The notes: generated by a model not told the origin, from the letters alone. 64,000 bases of DNA from an uncultured Bacteroidaceae bacterium (GCA_934271655.1 CAKQRW010000004.1:25008-89007); one strand, 5' to 3'; positions 1 to 9,877 are shown, counted from the stretch's first letter. Made by a program: numbers and translations.

Positions 1-523
1 GCTTTGTTTTCACAGTGCAAAATTAAGCCTTTTTGTCATTCCAGCCTTTTTCTTTTGTAACAAAGATTTAAAATATTGTTACTTCCCTTGGATTTACGCC
101 TTGTTTTCGGCCTAAAAGCCGAGAAATAGGCTTGATTTCGGCCTTTACGGCAGACTTTGCCCCACAATGCCTGGTCGCAAGTTTGAAACAAAAAAAACAC
201 ACATTATAATATAAGCGTAAAAAAAAATGTTTACCTTTGCACCCGAAATTGAGATCGGTATCGGCCAGAAAGTCATTGGAGACACATAATGGCTCTCATT
301 CTGGCATGGTGCAGACGGACTACTGGCGGTACAGGCTGCAGGCAACGACACAGCAGCATCCGCAGAACGAAGACGAGCATAAGAGCTGGTACGGGCAAGA
401 ATGGAAACATGAGAAAATGCGGAGAAGCCTTAAGCAGCGCCCCCTGCCCTGCCGCAAAATGAGGCACGTCCTCCATCATGACGGGGGCCTCACATGTGCG
501 CGATAAATAAAGAACAACATCAT
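1..523. other. Non-coding region and topA leader
   Basis: No convincing gene lies here. Bases 1 to about 180 are AT-rich with short GGCC-containing inverted repeats around 108-150, perhaps the end of a unit lying off the window. A -7 box at 232-240 would give a topA leader of roughly 275 nt, unusually long for this genome, where leaders are often 10-130 nt. Short open frames inside the leader (for example 237-506) have no signal, domain or plausible start context, and I treat them as chance. Confidence 0.5.
232..240 (+). promoter_or_regulatory. topA -7 box TACCTTTGC
   Basis: Exact match to the Bacteroidetes sigma-ABfr -7 consensus TAnnTTTG. It follows an A-rich stretch, and no clear -33 TTTG is visible. 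Transcription would start near 245. Confidence 0.6.
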
Positions 524-2872
524 ATGCAAAAGAATTTGGTTATTGTCGAGTCTCCAGCCAAGGCAAAGACTCTGGAGAAGTTTCTCGGCAAGGATTATAA
601 GGTTCTGTCCTCATACGGACACATCAGAGACCTGAAGAAAAAAGAGATGAGCGTCAACCTCACCGATTTCTCGCCCGAATATGAGATACCTTCGGACAAG
701 GAGAATGTGGTCAGGGAACTGAAGAAGGAGGCAAGCAACGCGGAAACGGTGTGGCTCGCATCCGATGAGGACCGCGAGGGAGAGGCAATCAGCTGGCATC
801 TCAGCCAGGTACTCGGTCTTGATCCCAAGGCGGCAAAAAGAATAGTGTTTCATGAGATAACGAAAACAGCCATACTGAAAGCCATCGAGCATCCGCGCAC
901 CATCGACATGGGACTGGTCAACGCCCAGCAGGCCCGCCGTGTGCTCGACCGCATCGTGGGCTTCAAGATATCGCCGGTGCTGTGGAAGAAGCTCAAGCCA
1001 AGCCTCTCAGCCGGACGCGTGCAAAGCGTGGCCGTACGCCTCATCGTGGAGCGTGAGAGGGAGATAGAGAACTTCACCAGCGAGTCGTCATATAAGGTGA
1101 TAGGCTTCTTCCTCGTTGACGGGCAAGAGGTGAAAGCCACTCTGGCGCACAGCTTTAAGACTGAGAAAGAGGCCGAGGCCTTCCTCAACGCGTGCCGCAA
1201 CAAGTCCTTCTACATCTCCGACATAGAGAAGAAGCCTGTGAAGCGCACGCCAGCTCCTCCATTCACCACATCAACTCTCCAGCAGGAGGCTGCCCGCAAG
1301 CTGGGCTTCACCGTGTCTCAGACCATGATGCTGGCGCAGCACCTGTACGAGTCGGGATACATCACCTACATGCGTACAGACTCTGTCAACCTTTCATCTC
1401 TGTGCATCAACACCACCAAGGATGAGATCATATCCATGCATGGCGACAGATACTCCAAGCCAAGGCAGTTCCACACCAGCTCCAAAGGTGCCCAGGAAGC
1501 CCACGAGGCCATCCGCCCCACCTATGTCTCCAATCATGAGATAGAGGGCACATCGCAGGAGAAACGTCTCTACGACCTCATATGGAAGCGCACGGTGGCA
1601 TGCCAGATGGCAGACGCTGAGGCTGAGAAGACCACTGTCACCATCAGCATGAAGGACGATGGCACTCCAGCCGCAGCCTACTACTTCACAGCCACAGGCG
1701 TAGTGATCACCTTCGACGGTTTCCTGCGCGTGTACAAGGAGTCGAGCGATGATGACAGCCAGCAGGAAGAATCGGGCGAGCTGCTTCCATCCGTGGAGAA
1801 AGGCGAGCCTCTCTTCATAAAGGAGCTTGTAGCCACCCAGCGTTTCTCTCAGCACCCGCTGCGATACACAGAGGCAAGCCTTGTCAAAAAACTGGAGGAG
1901 CTTGGCATAGGCCGCCCGTCAACCTATGCTCCTACCATCTCCACCATCCAGCAGAGAGAATATGTGGAGAAGGGCGACAAAAAAGGTGAGGAGAAAGAAT
2001 ACAAGATCATACGCCTTGCCGACGACAAGATGACCAAGACGGTCAAGTCGGAGGTGGTTGGCAACGAGAAGAACAAGCTTCTGCCCACAGACATAGGCAC
2101 CGTGGTCAACGACTTCCTCGTGCACTCTTTCCCCGAGATTATAGACTACAACTTCACAGCCAACGTGGAAAAGGAGTTTGACGAGATAGCCGAAGGACGC
2201 GAGAACTGGCAGGAGATGATGCGCGAGTTCTACGCCAAGTTAGAGCCGATGGTTGTAGCCACGCTTCAGGAGAAGAGCGAGCACAAGGTGGGCGAACGTG
2301 TGCTGGGCAACGAGCCAGGCACAGGCAAGCCTGTGAGCGTGAAGATAGGACGCTTCGGCCCAATGGTGCAGATAGGCCTTGCCGGCGAGGAAGAAAAACC
2401 GCGCTTCGCCCAGCTCAACAAGGGGCAGAGCATACAGACCATCACTCTCGAAGAAGCTCTTGAGCTCTTCAAGCTGCCGCGCACACTCGGCGAGTACGAG
2501 GGAGAGACCGTAACGGTGGGCTCAGGACGCTTTGGCCCATACGTGCAGCACAAAAAGAAGTATGTATCTGTGCCAAAAGACATCAACCCTCTGCAGATGA
2601 CGCTTGACGATGCAGTCAAACTCATAGAGGAGCGCCGCAAGGGCGAGGCCGCCGCTCATCTCAAGAAGTTTGATGAGGACGCGGAGATGGAGATAATGAA
2701 CGGCCGCTTTGGCCCTTACATCAAGTACAAGGGCGCTAACTACAAACTGCCCAAGACGGTGAAGGAGCCAACAAGCCTTACATACGCAGAGTGCATGGAG
2801 ATAGTCAACACACCGCAGGCGGCCTCAAGATCGGGCGCGCGACGCGGCAAGAAAGCCACTACAGAGAAATGA
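524..2872 (+). CDS. topA: DNA topoisomerase I (type IA)
   Basis: Relaxes negative supercoils by single-strand cleavage and passage in the nucleoid. The 782-residue protein opens with the Toprim motif VIVESPAKAKTL and carries the acidic DEDREGE motif near residue 90. The catalytic tyrosine is Tyr282 in YITYMRTDS. The C-terminal third has three repeats of the GRFGP type (near residues 610, 670 and 725), the zinc-free topoisomerase C-terminal repeats common in Bacteroidetes, and ends in a basic tail. I start at MQKNLVIV because the Toprim strand begins there; an in-frame ATG at 494 would add ten residues without family support. aroK follows 90 bp downstream in the same direction. Identification is secure. 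Confidence 0.97.
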   Translation: MQKNLVIVESPAKAKTLEKFLGKDYKVLSSYGHIRDLKKKEMSVNLTDFSPEYEIPSDKENVVRELKKEASNAETVWLASDEDREGEAISWHLSQVLGLDPKAAKRIVFHEITKTAILKAIEHPRTIDMGLVNAQQARRVLDRIVGFKISPVLWKKLKPSLSAGRVQSVAVRLIVEREREIENFTSESSYKVIGFFLVDGQEVKATLAHSFKTEKEAEAFLNACRNKSFYISDIEKKPVKRTPAPPFTTSTLQQEAARKLGFTVSQTMMLAQHLYESGYITYMRTDSVNLSSLCINTTKDEIISMHGDRYSKPRQFHTSSKGAQEAHEAIRPTYVSNHEIEGTSQEKRLYDLIWKRTVACQMADAEAEKTTVTISMKDDGTPAAAYYFTATGVVITFDGFLRVYKESSDDDSQQEESGELLPSVEKGEPLFIKELVATQRFSQHPLRYTEASLVKKLEELGIGRPSTYAPTISTIQQREYVEKGDKKGEEKEYKIIRLADDKMTKTVKSEVVGNEKNKLLPTDIGTVVNDFLVHSFPEIIDYNFTANVEKEFDEIAEGRENWQEMMREFYAKLEPMVVATLQEKSEHKVGERVLGNEPGTGKPVSVKIGRFGPMVQIGLAGEEEKPRFAQLNKGQSIQTITLEEALELFKLPRTLGEYEGETVTVGSGRFGPYVQHKKKYVSVPKDINPLQMTLDDAVKLIEERRKGEAAAHLKKFDEDAEMEIMNGRFGPYIKYKGANYKLPKTVKEPTSLTYAECMEIVNTPQAASRSGARRGKKATTEK

Positions 2873-2880
2873 TGCATCAG

Positions 2881-2936
2881 GCCAGGACATGCGTTTCCCC
2901 CGACCGGCGGCAATGCATGTCCTGGCATAAAGGGCA
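2881..2936 (+). repeat. Inverted repeat between topA and aroK
   Basis: Perfect 12-bp arms (GCCAGGACATGC at 2881-2892 and its complement at 2925-2936) enclose 32 nt. There is no T-run after it, so it is more likely an intercistronic RNA hairpin (processing or partial attenuation) than a terminator. Confidence 0.6.
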
Positions 2937-2962
2937 TGTTCTCCAGACTATAAAAGACACAA

Positions 2963-3487
2963 ATGAAAAGAATAATCCTTATAGGCTTCATGGGCGCAGG
3001 CAAGACCACCCTGGGGCGCGTGTTGGCACGAGAGATGGGACTCACGTTCTACGATCTTGACGACTACATAGAGGAGCGGTTCCACAAGACCATCCCTGCC
3101 ATTTTTGAAGAGAGCGGCGAGGCAGGCTTCCGCGATGTGGAACGGCGCATGCTGCACGAGGTGGCAGAGTTTGAGGATGTCGTCATATCATGTGGCGGCG
3201 GCACCCCCTGCTTCTTCGACAACATGGAGTATCTTAACTCAAAAGGCGAGACTTTCTACCTCAAAGCCACTCCAGAGGTGCTGAAGGCGCATCTCATGAT
3301 GGGAAAGACGCAGCGACCACTCATCAAGGGCAAGTCGCCAGAAGAGCTCATCGAATACATCAGGCAAGCGCTGCAGGAGCGCAGTCCATTTTATGAGAAG
3401 GCCAAGCACACGCTGGAACTGGATGTGATACACACCAACGAGGATATACTCGGCTACGTGAGAGAGCTAATGGACAAGGCTAAGTGA
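2963..3487 (+). CDS. aroK: Shikimate kinase
   Basis: Phosphorylates shikimate to shikimate-3-phosphate in chorismate synthesis. The 174-residue length is normal for AroK/AroL. The P-loop GFMGAGKTT is at residues 8-16, the substrate-binding aspartates lie in FYDLDDYIE, GFRDVE supplies the shikimate-binding arginine, and CGGGTP is the glycine-rich shikimate site. The lid region carries QRPL. It lies 90 bp after topA with no promoter box of its own and is probably co-transcribed with it. Confidence 0.96.
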   Translation: MKRIILIGFMGAGKTTLGRVLAREMGLTFYDLDDYIEERFHKTIPAIFEESGEAGFRDVERRMLHEVAEFEDVVISCGGGTPCFFDNMEYLNSKGETFYLKATPEVLKAHLMMGKTQRPLIKGKSPEELIEYIRQALQERSPFYEKAKHTLELDVIHTNEDILGYVRELMDKAK

Positions 3488-3589
3488 ACCGCAACACTTG
3501 CGCAGCTCCCGCACATCATGTAAAAATAACTACCTGGTCAGAGTATTCAAACATAATTTAATATCATCCCTTTATATACAGAATAATAA

Positions 3590-5485
3590 ATGAGAAAATG
3601 GCGCATCGAGGACTCCAACGAACTGTACGGCATCACAGGCTGGGGAGTTAACTATTTTCATATCAACGACAAAGGCAATGTGGCCGTGACACCACGTAAG
3701 GACGGAGTGGAAGTGGATCTCAAGGAGGTCATGGACGACCTCGCCCTGAGAGACGTGTCGTCACCCGTACTTGTACGTTTCCCCGACATCATTGACAACC
3801 GCATAGAGAAGACATCAACATGCTTCTCAAAGGCTGCCAACGAATATGGCTACAACGGTGAAAACTTCATCATCTACCCCATCAAGGTCAACCAGATAAG
3901 TCCTGTGGTGGAAGAGGTCATAAAGCACGGAAAAAAATTCAACCTCGGACTCGAAGCAGGCTCTAAGCCAGAGCTGCACGCCGTTCTGGCTGTCAACATG
4001 AACAGCGACTCCCTCATCATCTGCAACGGCTATAAAGACCAAGACTACATCGAGCTGGCTCTTCTGGCGCAGAAGATGGGCAAGCGCATCTTCATCGTCG
4101 TGGAAAAGTTCAACGAACTGGAGATAATCACCCGAATAGCCAAAAAGCTAGGCGTGCGTCCCAACATAGGCATACGCATCAAACTGGCAGCCTCAGGATC
4201 TGGCAAATGGGAGGAGAGCGGCGGCGACGCAAGCAAATTCGGACTCACATCAGGAGAGTTGCTCACAGCTCTCCAGTATATAGAGGAGAACGACATGAAA
4301 GACTGCCTCCGTCTCATACACTTCCACATCGGCTCACAAATCACAAAGATACGCCGCATACAGAATGCCCTACGCGAGGCAAGCATGTTCTACGTTCAAC
4401 TACGCAAGATGGGCTACAAAGTGGAGTTCGTCGACTGCGGAGGCGGACTTGGCGTGGACTATGACGGCAGCCGTTCAAGCAGCAGCGAGAGTTCTGTCAA
4501 TTATTCCATACAGGAGTATGTGAACAACTGTGTCTACACCTTTGTGGAGGCAGCCAACGCCAACGAGATACCTCATCCCAACATCATCACGGAAGGCGGT
4601 CGCTCACTGGCGGCACATCACTCCGTGCTCATCATGGAGGTGTTGGAGACTACTGAGGTACCAGCCATGCCGGAGGAGTTTGAAATAGGAGAGAATGACC
4701 ACGAACTGGCTAAGGACCTGTATGAAATATGGTGCAATATCAATCTGCGCAACATTCTGGAGAACTGGCACGACGCACAGCAAATACGTGAGGAAGCCCT
4801 CGACCTATTTTCCCACGGCATGATAGACCTGCGCACACGCGCGGAGATAGAGCGCATGTACTGGGCGATAGCAAGAGAAATCAATGTGCATGCCCACGGC
4901 ATGAAGCATGTGCCAGAAGAGTTCCGCATGCTCGACAAGCTCTTGGCCGACAAGTATTTCTGCAACTTCTCCCTGTTCCATTCCCTGCCAGACTCTTGGG
5001 CCATAGACCAGATATTCCCAATCATGCCGATACAGCGTCTCGACGAGCGACCTGACCGCAACGCCACCATACAGGACATCACCTGCGACTCGGACGGTAA
5101 GATAGCAAGCTTCGCTACAGAGATGGGCATCAACCATTTCATTCCGCTCCACTCGCTTGACAAGAACAAGGGATCTTACTACATCGGCGTGTTCCTTGTC
5201 GGAGCCTACCAGGAGATACTGGGAGATATGCACAACCTCTTCGGTGATACCAACGCTGTCCACGTCACAACAGACAAGGATGGCTACCACATCAACAACG
5301 TCATAGACGGCGAAACTGTAGCCGATGTGCTCAGCTACGTGCAGTATGAGCCAAAGAAGCTGGTGCGCGGACTGGAGATATGGGTGAAGCAAGCCGTCAA
5401 AGACGGCAAGGTGTCTCTCGACGAGGGAAAGGAGTTTCTCGACACATACCGCTCAGGACTCTACGGATACACTTATCTTGAATAA
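3590..5485 (+). CDS. speA: Biosynthetic arginine decarboxylase
   Basis: PLP-dependent fold III enzyme that converts arginine to agmatine and CO2, the first step of the agmatine route to polyamines. The protein has 631 residues, the usual SpeA length. An N-terminal TIM barrel carries the PLP lysine in IYPIKVNQ (near residue 100), a glycine-rich cofactor loop lies in DCGGGLGVDY, and the C-terminal barrel has the conserved cysteine in TCDSDGK (near residue 505). I see no TAnnTTTG box in the 102-bp gap upstream. The stop codon sits inside the first unit of a 30-bp tandem repeat. Confidence 0.97.
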   Translation: MRKWRIEDSNELYGITGWGVNYFHINDKGNVAVTPRKDGVEVDLKEVMDDLALRDVSSPVLVRFPDIIDNRIEKTSTCFSKAANEYGYNGENFIIYPIKVNQISPVVEEVIKHGKKFNLGLEAGSKPELHAVLAVNMNSDSLIICNGYKDQDYIELALLAQKMGKRIFIVVEKFNELEIITRIAKKLGVRPNIGIRIKLAASGSGKWEESGGDASKFGLTSGELLTALQYIEENDMKDCLRLIHFHIGSQITKIRRIQNALREASMFYVQLRKMGYKVEFVDCGGGLGVDYDGSRSSSSESSVNYSIQEYVNNCVYTFVEAANANEIPHPNIITEGGRSLAAHHSVLIMEVLETTEVPAMPEEFEIGENDHELAKDLYEIWCNINLRNILENWHDAQQIREEALDLFSHGMIDLRTRAEIERMYWAIAREINVHAHGMKHVPEEFRMLDKLLADKYFCNFSLFHSLPDSWAIDQIFPIMPIQRLDERPDRNATIQDITCDSDGKIASFATEMGINHFIPLHSLDKNKGSYYIGVFLVGAYQEILGDMHNLFGDTNAVHVTTDKDGYHINNVIDGETVADVLSYVQYEPKKLVRGLEIWVKQAVKDGKVSLDEGKEFLDTYRSGLYGYTYLE

Positions 5486-5628
5486 TGCATAAGCAGACAT
5501 CATAGTCTGGATAATACATAAACAAGATTCCAAGTCCTGGATAATGCATAGGCAGGCATCATAGTCTTGGATAATGCATAAGCAAGTGTCCCTGTTTTGA
5601 ATAATATAAAGATAATCATAAGCACCTG
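5480..5628. repeat. 30-bp tandem array overlapping the speA stop
   Basis: Five degenerate copies start at 5480, 5509, 5539, 5569 and 5599 (spacing 29, 30, 30, 30). Each begins with a variant of GGATAATGCATAAGCA. Copies 1 and 3 share CATCATAGTCT; the last is most diverged. The first copy includes the speA stop codon. Confidence 0.85.
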
Positions 5629-5718
5629 CTTAAAGGCTAATAAATCAAGGGGAGACGGGGCTGCATCGCATTCTCGTTTCCCTGCATCATAACTATTATC
5701 ATATAAAAATAAGCGCAA

Positions 5719-7179
5719 GTGGCAAACTTAAAAGGACTGGCTAAAGACACAGCCATCTATGGACTGTCATCCATAGTGGGCAGATTCCTCAACTATCTGC
5801 TGGTGCCGCTCTATACCCATTGCATGCCCAAGGCATCGGGCGACTATGGTGTGAGCGTGAATATCTACGCCTACACGGCGCTAATACTTGTCATTCTTAC
5901 TTTCGGCATGGAGACAACCTTCTTCCGCTTCGCCAACAAAGAAGGAGAGAAGGCAGACACGGTGTTCACCACCGCGTTCGCCATCGTGGCAGGCCTCACG
6001 GCAGTCTTCTTAGGCTTAGTGTTTGGCTTCATAGGCCCAATCAGCGACGCGCTGAACTATAGCACCCACCACGATTATCTTCTGATGATGGCTGCTGTGG
6101 TTGCACTTGACGCCATCCAAGCCCTTCCTTTCAGCTATCTGCGCTACCAGAAGCGGCCGCTCAAGTTTGCGGCACTGAAGATGCTCTTTATCATTTTCAA
6201 CATAGCTCTCAACGTTATCTACATGGTGGTGCTCGGCAAGACAGAGGTCTTCTACGTCTTCCTCATCAACCTGTGGTGCACAGGAGTCATCACGTTCTTC
6301 TTCCTGCCAGAGTTCTTCAAACTCAAATGGAAGTTTGACGCAGCACTGATGAAGCGCATGTTCTCCTACTCGTGGCCTATACTCGTACTGGGCATAGCAG
6401 GCATCCTCAACCAGACAGCCGACAAGATCATCTACCCTCTCGTCAACGACACAGCCACAGCCCAGGCCGAACTGGGCGTCTATGGTGCATGTGTCAAGGT
6501 GGCTATGATCATGGCCATGATCACACAGGCGTTCCGATACGCCTACGAGCCTATTGTCTTCGCCAAGACAAAAGACAAGGACAGCAAGGAATACTACGCC
6601 CATGCCATGAAGTATTTCATCATCTTCACCCTGGTGGCCTTCCTTTGCGTAATGGGCTACATGGATGTGCTCCAGCGGCTCATAGGCCCAGAGTACCGCG
6701 AGGGACTTGGTGTTGTGCCTATCGTGATGGCCGCAGAGATAATGATGGGAATATATTTCAACCTGTCATTCTGGTACAAGATCATAGACAAGACCATATG
6801 GGGCGCCGTGTTCTCCATCACGGGCTGCGTGGTACTTGTAGCTGTCAATGTCATCTTCATCCCGCGCTACAGCTACATGGCTTGCGCCTGGGGCGGCTTT
6901 GCAGGCTATGCCGTGGCAATGCTCTTCAGTTATTTCGTAGGACAGAAGCTCAACCCCATCGACTACGACATCAAGGGCATCATGCGCTATGTGGTGCTCG
7001 CAGCCGTTATCTATGTGGCAATGGCCAATCTGCCTGCGGCATGGCCGTCATGGGCGAGAATCATTCTCAACACGGGCCTCATCGTCATCTTCCTGATTGA
7101 GATAATGCGCCGCGACATGAAGCCAGCCGCCCTGCCAGTAGTAGGCAAATACTTCCGCAAAGGACAGAAAACAAACTAA
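5719..7179 (+). CDS. Polysaccharide/oligosaccharide flippase, Wzx/MATE-like
   Basis: A 486-residue integral membrane protein with about twelve to fourteen hydrophobic segments and an N-terminal pattern (AKDTAIYGLSSIVGRFLNYLLVPLYT is split over residues 7-32) typical of the polysaccharide-biosynthesis flippase superfamily. Members move lipid-linked sugars across the inner membrane. The start is a GTG at 5719; no better ATG lies upstream in frame. The nearest genes give no glycan cluster, so the substrate is unknown. A lipopolysaccharide, O-unit or exopolysaccharide role is inference. Confidence 0.85.
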   Translation: MANLKGLAKDTAIYGLSSIVGRFLNYLLVPLYTHCMPKASGDYGVSVNIYAYTALILVILTFGMETTFFRFANKEGEKADTVFTTAFAIVAGLTAVFLGLVFGFIGPISDALNYSTHHDYLLMMAAVVALDAIQALPFSYLRYQKRPLKFAALKMLFIIFNIALNVIYMVVLGKTEVFYVFLINLWCTGVITFFFLPEFFKLKWKFDAALMKRMFSYSWPILVLGIAGILNQTADKIIYPLVNDTATAQAELGVYGACVKVAMIMAMITQAFRYAYEPIVFAKTKDKDSKEYYAHAMKYFIIFTLVAFLCVMGYMDVLQRLIGPEYREGLGVVPIVMAAEIMMGIYFNLSFWYKIIDKTIWGAVFSITGCVVLVAVNVIFIPRYSYMACAWGGFAGYAVAMLFSYFVGQKLNPIDYDIKGIMRYVVLAAVIYVAMANLPAAWPSWARIILNTGLIVIFLIEIMRRDMKPAALPVVGKYFRKGQKTN

Positions 7180-7245
7180 TAAGTAACGAAGCCACCTGAA
7201 ACGCTATTCATGCCTTTTTTGGGGGGCTTCCAAACCAAACAACCA

Positions 7246-9393
7246 ATGATGAAAAAACAACTGATCTTATCTCTGCTGACTATCAGCACACTCCTCATGG
7301 GACTTCAAGCAAGAGCCGATGAGGGCATGTGGGTGATGGGCAACCTGTCACACAAGACAGACTCCATCCTGCACAGCCTGGGACTTGAGCTCACATCTGA
7401 AGAGCTTTACAGCGCAGACCATCCTTCACTCAACAACGCCATAGTGCAGTTTGGCGGCTTCTGCTCAGGTGTGGTAGTATCCGACCAGGGACTGGTATTC
7501 ACCAACCACCACTGCGGCTTCGGTTCCATACAGAACCATTCAACCACAGAGCACGATTACCTCAAATACGGCTTCGTGGCAAAAAAGATGTCAGACGAGC
7601 TTCCCAACGAGGACCTCTACGTGCTCTTCCATCTGAAGACTGTCGATGTGACAGACTACCTCTACGGTTTCGTCAAAGAAGGAATGACAGAGGAAGAGTC
7701 TCTGGAAGCCATCAGCCAGGCTGCCGACAAACTGTGCCAGCTAGTCAACTACAGCGCAAAAGGCCTTCAGAGCGAGATCAACGCTTTCTATAAGGGAAGC
7801 AAGTTCTTCCTTTCTGTATACCAGCGCTATGACGACGTGCGCCTTGTCTACGCTCCACCACAGTGCCTGGGCAAGTATGGCGGCGACACAGACAACTGGA
7901 TGTGGCCTCGCCAGACCTGCGACTTCAGCGTATTCCGCATCTATGCCGACAAGAACAACGACCCCGCTCCCTATAGCAAGGACAATGTGCCATACCGCCC
8001 CATGCAGTACGCAAAGGTGAGCACAGAAGGCTATCATGAGGGCTCATACGCCATGACTCTCGGATATCCGGGATCGACCGACCGCTACCTGTCCAGCTAC
8101 GGCGTGCAGAACACCATGCGCACTGAGAACGACCTGCGCTACGCCGTGCGCACAGTCAAGCTCGGCGTGCTCGACGAGGCCATGAAGAGCTCTGACGCCC
8201 TGCGCATCATGTATGCATCAAAATATGCGCAGAGTTCCAACTACTGGAAGTTCTCTCTCGGACAGAACACAGCTCTGGAAAACCTCCACGTGGTGGCTGA
8301 CAAGCAGGCAGAGGAGAAGAAACTTCTCGACTGGATCATGCAAGACACCGTGGCACACAAGGCATATGTGGGAATACTCGATTCCCTGAAGAACGGCTAC
8401 GCCAGCCAGTTCAAGCGCATGTACGCCTCAACACTCTGGATGGAGTGCATGTACAGCGGAGCTGACATCTTCGGCTTTGCCATCAAGAACAGCCTCAGCA
8501 TGATGCGTGGCGCTGACTTCAACTCTTTTGGCGAAAAGGCGGCAAAGGCTTACAAGGACATAGACATCAACACAGACAAGAAAGTGTTCAAGGCTCTTCT
8601 GAAATACTACGTCCAGCATGTGCCAGACAGCATCTACGCCTTAGGCACACTCCAGCATGAAGTGGACTCTGCATGGAACGGTGACTACGACATGTATGTA
8701 GATGACCTGTACAAGCAAAGCCTCTTCACTCGTCCTGACGAACTGGAAAAAGTGAACTCTGCCGACCAGATTGCCAGCGATCCGATGATGAAGCTGGCCA
8801 ACACCTCGCTCATGCTCTTCCTCACAACCATGAACAACGGAACCTCCATGGAAGACTATGAGCGCGTCATGGCAGAAGGCATGCGCGAGATGAACAAGGA
8901 CAAGGAGTACTACCCTGACGCCAACTTCACCCTGCGCCTTAGCTACGGACTCTGCAAGCCTATCGATTTCGCTCCTGGCACGACAGGGCTTAAGGAACAG
9001 GCTACAGCACTGACCACTACTCCGGCCTCTTTCATCAACAAGCATGACAATGAGCCAGACAACTACGACTACCAGCTCATCCCATCTGTATATAAATGGA
9101 TGAAGAAAGGCAAATTCTCCAAGCAGTATCTCAATCCAGAGACAGGTGAGTTGCCTTTGTGCTTCCTCACCACCAACGACATCACAGGCGGCAACTCAGG
9201 CTCGGGTGTCTTCGATGGCAAGGGACGCGTCATCGGACTCGCCTTCGACGGCAACTGGGAGGCCATGTCGGGCGACATCAAGTTTGACACAGCTCTCCAG
9301 CGCTGCATCGTCGTGGACATACGTTATGTCCTCTCCGTCATAGGCGACTACAGTAAAGCCTCTCGCATCATAGAAGAGCTCAAACTCGATTAA
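7246..9393 (+). CDS. S46 family dipeptidyl peptidase (DPP7/DPP11 type)
   Basis: Periplasmic chymotrypsin-fold exopeptidase that removes dipeptides from the N-terminus of oligopeptides, central to peptide use in Bacteroidetes. The 715-residue protein has a signal peptide (about residues 1-24, ending LQARA), the catalytic histidine in TNHHCGFG and the serine in GGNSGSGV near the C-terminus, followed by the family motif DGNWEAMSGDI. I start at MMKKQLIL because it gives a clean signal peptide; an upstream ATG at 7210 would put a non-signal stretch before it. DPP7 and DPP11 differ by a single specificity residue that I could not align with confidence. Confidence 0.93.
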   Translation: MMKKQLILSLLTISTLLMGLQARADEGMWVMGNLSHKTDSILHSLGLELTSEELYSADHPSLNNAIVQFGGFCSGVVVSDQGLVFTNHHCGFGSIQNHSTTEHDYLKYGFVAKKMSDELPNEDLYVLFHLKTVDVTDYLYGFVKEGMTEEESLEAISQAADKLCQLVNYSAKGLQSEINAFYKGSKFFLSVYQRYDDVRLVYAPPQCLGKYGGDTDNWMWPRQTCDFSVFRIYADKNNDPAPYSKDNVPYRPMQYAKVSTEGYHEGSYAMTLGYPGSTDRYLSSYGVQNTMRTENDLRYAVRTVKLGVLDEAMKSSDALRIMYASKYAQSSNYWKFSLGQNTALENLHVVADKQAEEKKLLDWIMQDTVAHKAYVGILDSLKNGYASQFKRMYASTLWMECMYSGADIFGFAIKNSLSMMRGADFNSFGEKAAKAYKDIDINTDKKVFKALLKYYVQHVPDSIYALGTLQHEVDSAWNGDYDMYVDDLYKQSLFTRPDELEKVNSADQIASDPMMKLANTSLMLFLTTMNNGTSMEDYERVMAEGMREMNKDKEYYPDANFTLRLSYGLCKPIDFAPGTTGLKEQATALTTTPASFINKHDNEPDNYDYQLIPSVYKWMKKGKFSKQYLNPETGELPLCFLTTNDITGGNSGSGVFDGKGRVIGLAFDGNWEAMSGDIKFDTALQRCIVVDIRYVLSVIGDYSKASRIIEELKLD

Positions 9394-9413
9394 AAGTCGG
9401 AGAGACACATACA

Positions 9414-9487
9414 TAGACACCGAAATGCCAAGGGTGCGTCAGACACATCATGATGTGTCTGACGCACCCTTGGCATTTCGGTGTCTA
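9414..9487. repeat. 74-bp perfect palindrome between convergent genes
   Basis: Bases 9414-9450 are the exact reverse complement of 9451-9487, with no loop; the centre is CACATCATGATGTG. It starts 20 nt after the S46 peptidase stop and ends 15 nt before the ridA stop. No T-run follows on either strand, so it is not a textbook intrinsic terminator, although the 37-bp RNA hairpin it would form could stop or protect both transcripts. Confidence 0.95.
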
Positions 9488-9502
9488 TAAGCCTCAAGCA
9501 GT

Positions 9503-9877
9503 TCACTTGACAGCTATGGCCTCTATCTCAATGTTGGCACCCTTAGGCAGAGCAGCCACAGCAAAGGCAGAACGTGCTGGGAACGGAGCCTCGAAGAACT
9601 CAGCATATACCTCGTTGACAGCAGCGAAGTTGCTGATGTCGGCAAGAAGAACCGTGACCTTGACCACATTGCCCATGCCGAGTCCAGCCTCAGCAAGAAT
9701 GTTCTTTATGTTTGTGAGACTCTGGCGAGCCTCAGCCTGTATGCCGCCCTCAGCAAACTCGCCCGTAGCAGGAACGATGGGCAACTGACCGCTTACATAG
9801 ACAGTACCGTTGGCCTCGATGCCCTGGCTGTATGGGCCAATGGCAGCAGGCGCATTGTTAGTGTTTATCGCTTTCAT
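9503..9877 (-). CDS. ridA: RidA family enamine/imine deaminase
   Basis: Hydrolyses reactive 2-aminoacrylate and related imines released by PLP enzymes, protecting them from damage. The 124-residue protein has the family start pattern NAPAAIGPYSQG, the central VYVSGQLP and the C-terminal FPARSAFAV segment with the catalytic arginine, followed by EIEAIAVK. Length is typical. It has its own -7 box and is transcribed divergently from metF. Confidence 0.95.
   Translation of the reverse strand: MKAINTNNAPAAIGPYSQGIEANGTVYVSGQLPIVPATGEFAEGGIQAEARQSLTNIKNILAEAGLGMGNVVKVTVLLADISNFAAVNEVYAEFFEAPFPARSAFAVAALPKGANIEIEAIAVK

Noticed and set aside
237..506. 89-residue frame upstream of topA
   Set aside because: No signal, domain or ribosome site; composition looks like chance, and it begins inside the -7 box.
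7246..9393. Specific call as DPP7 or DPP11
   Set aside because: The deciding residue could not be aligned with confidence by eye.
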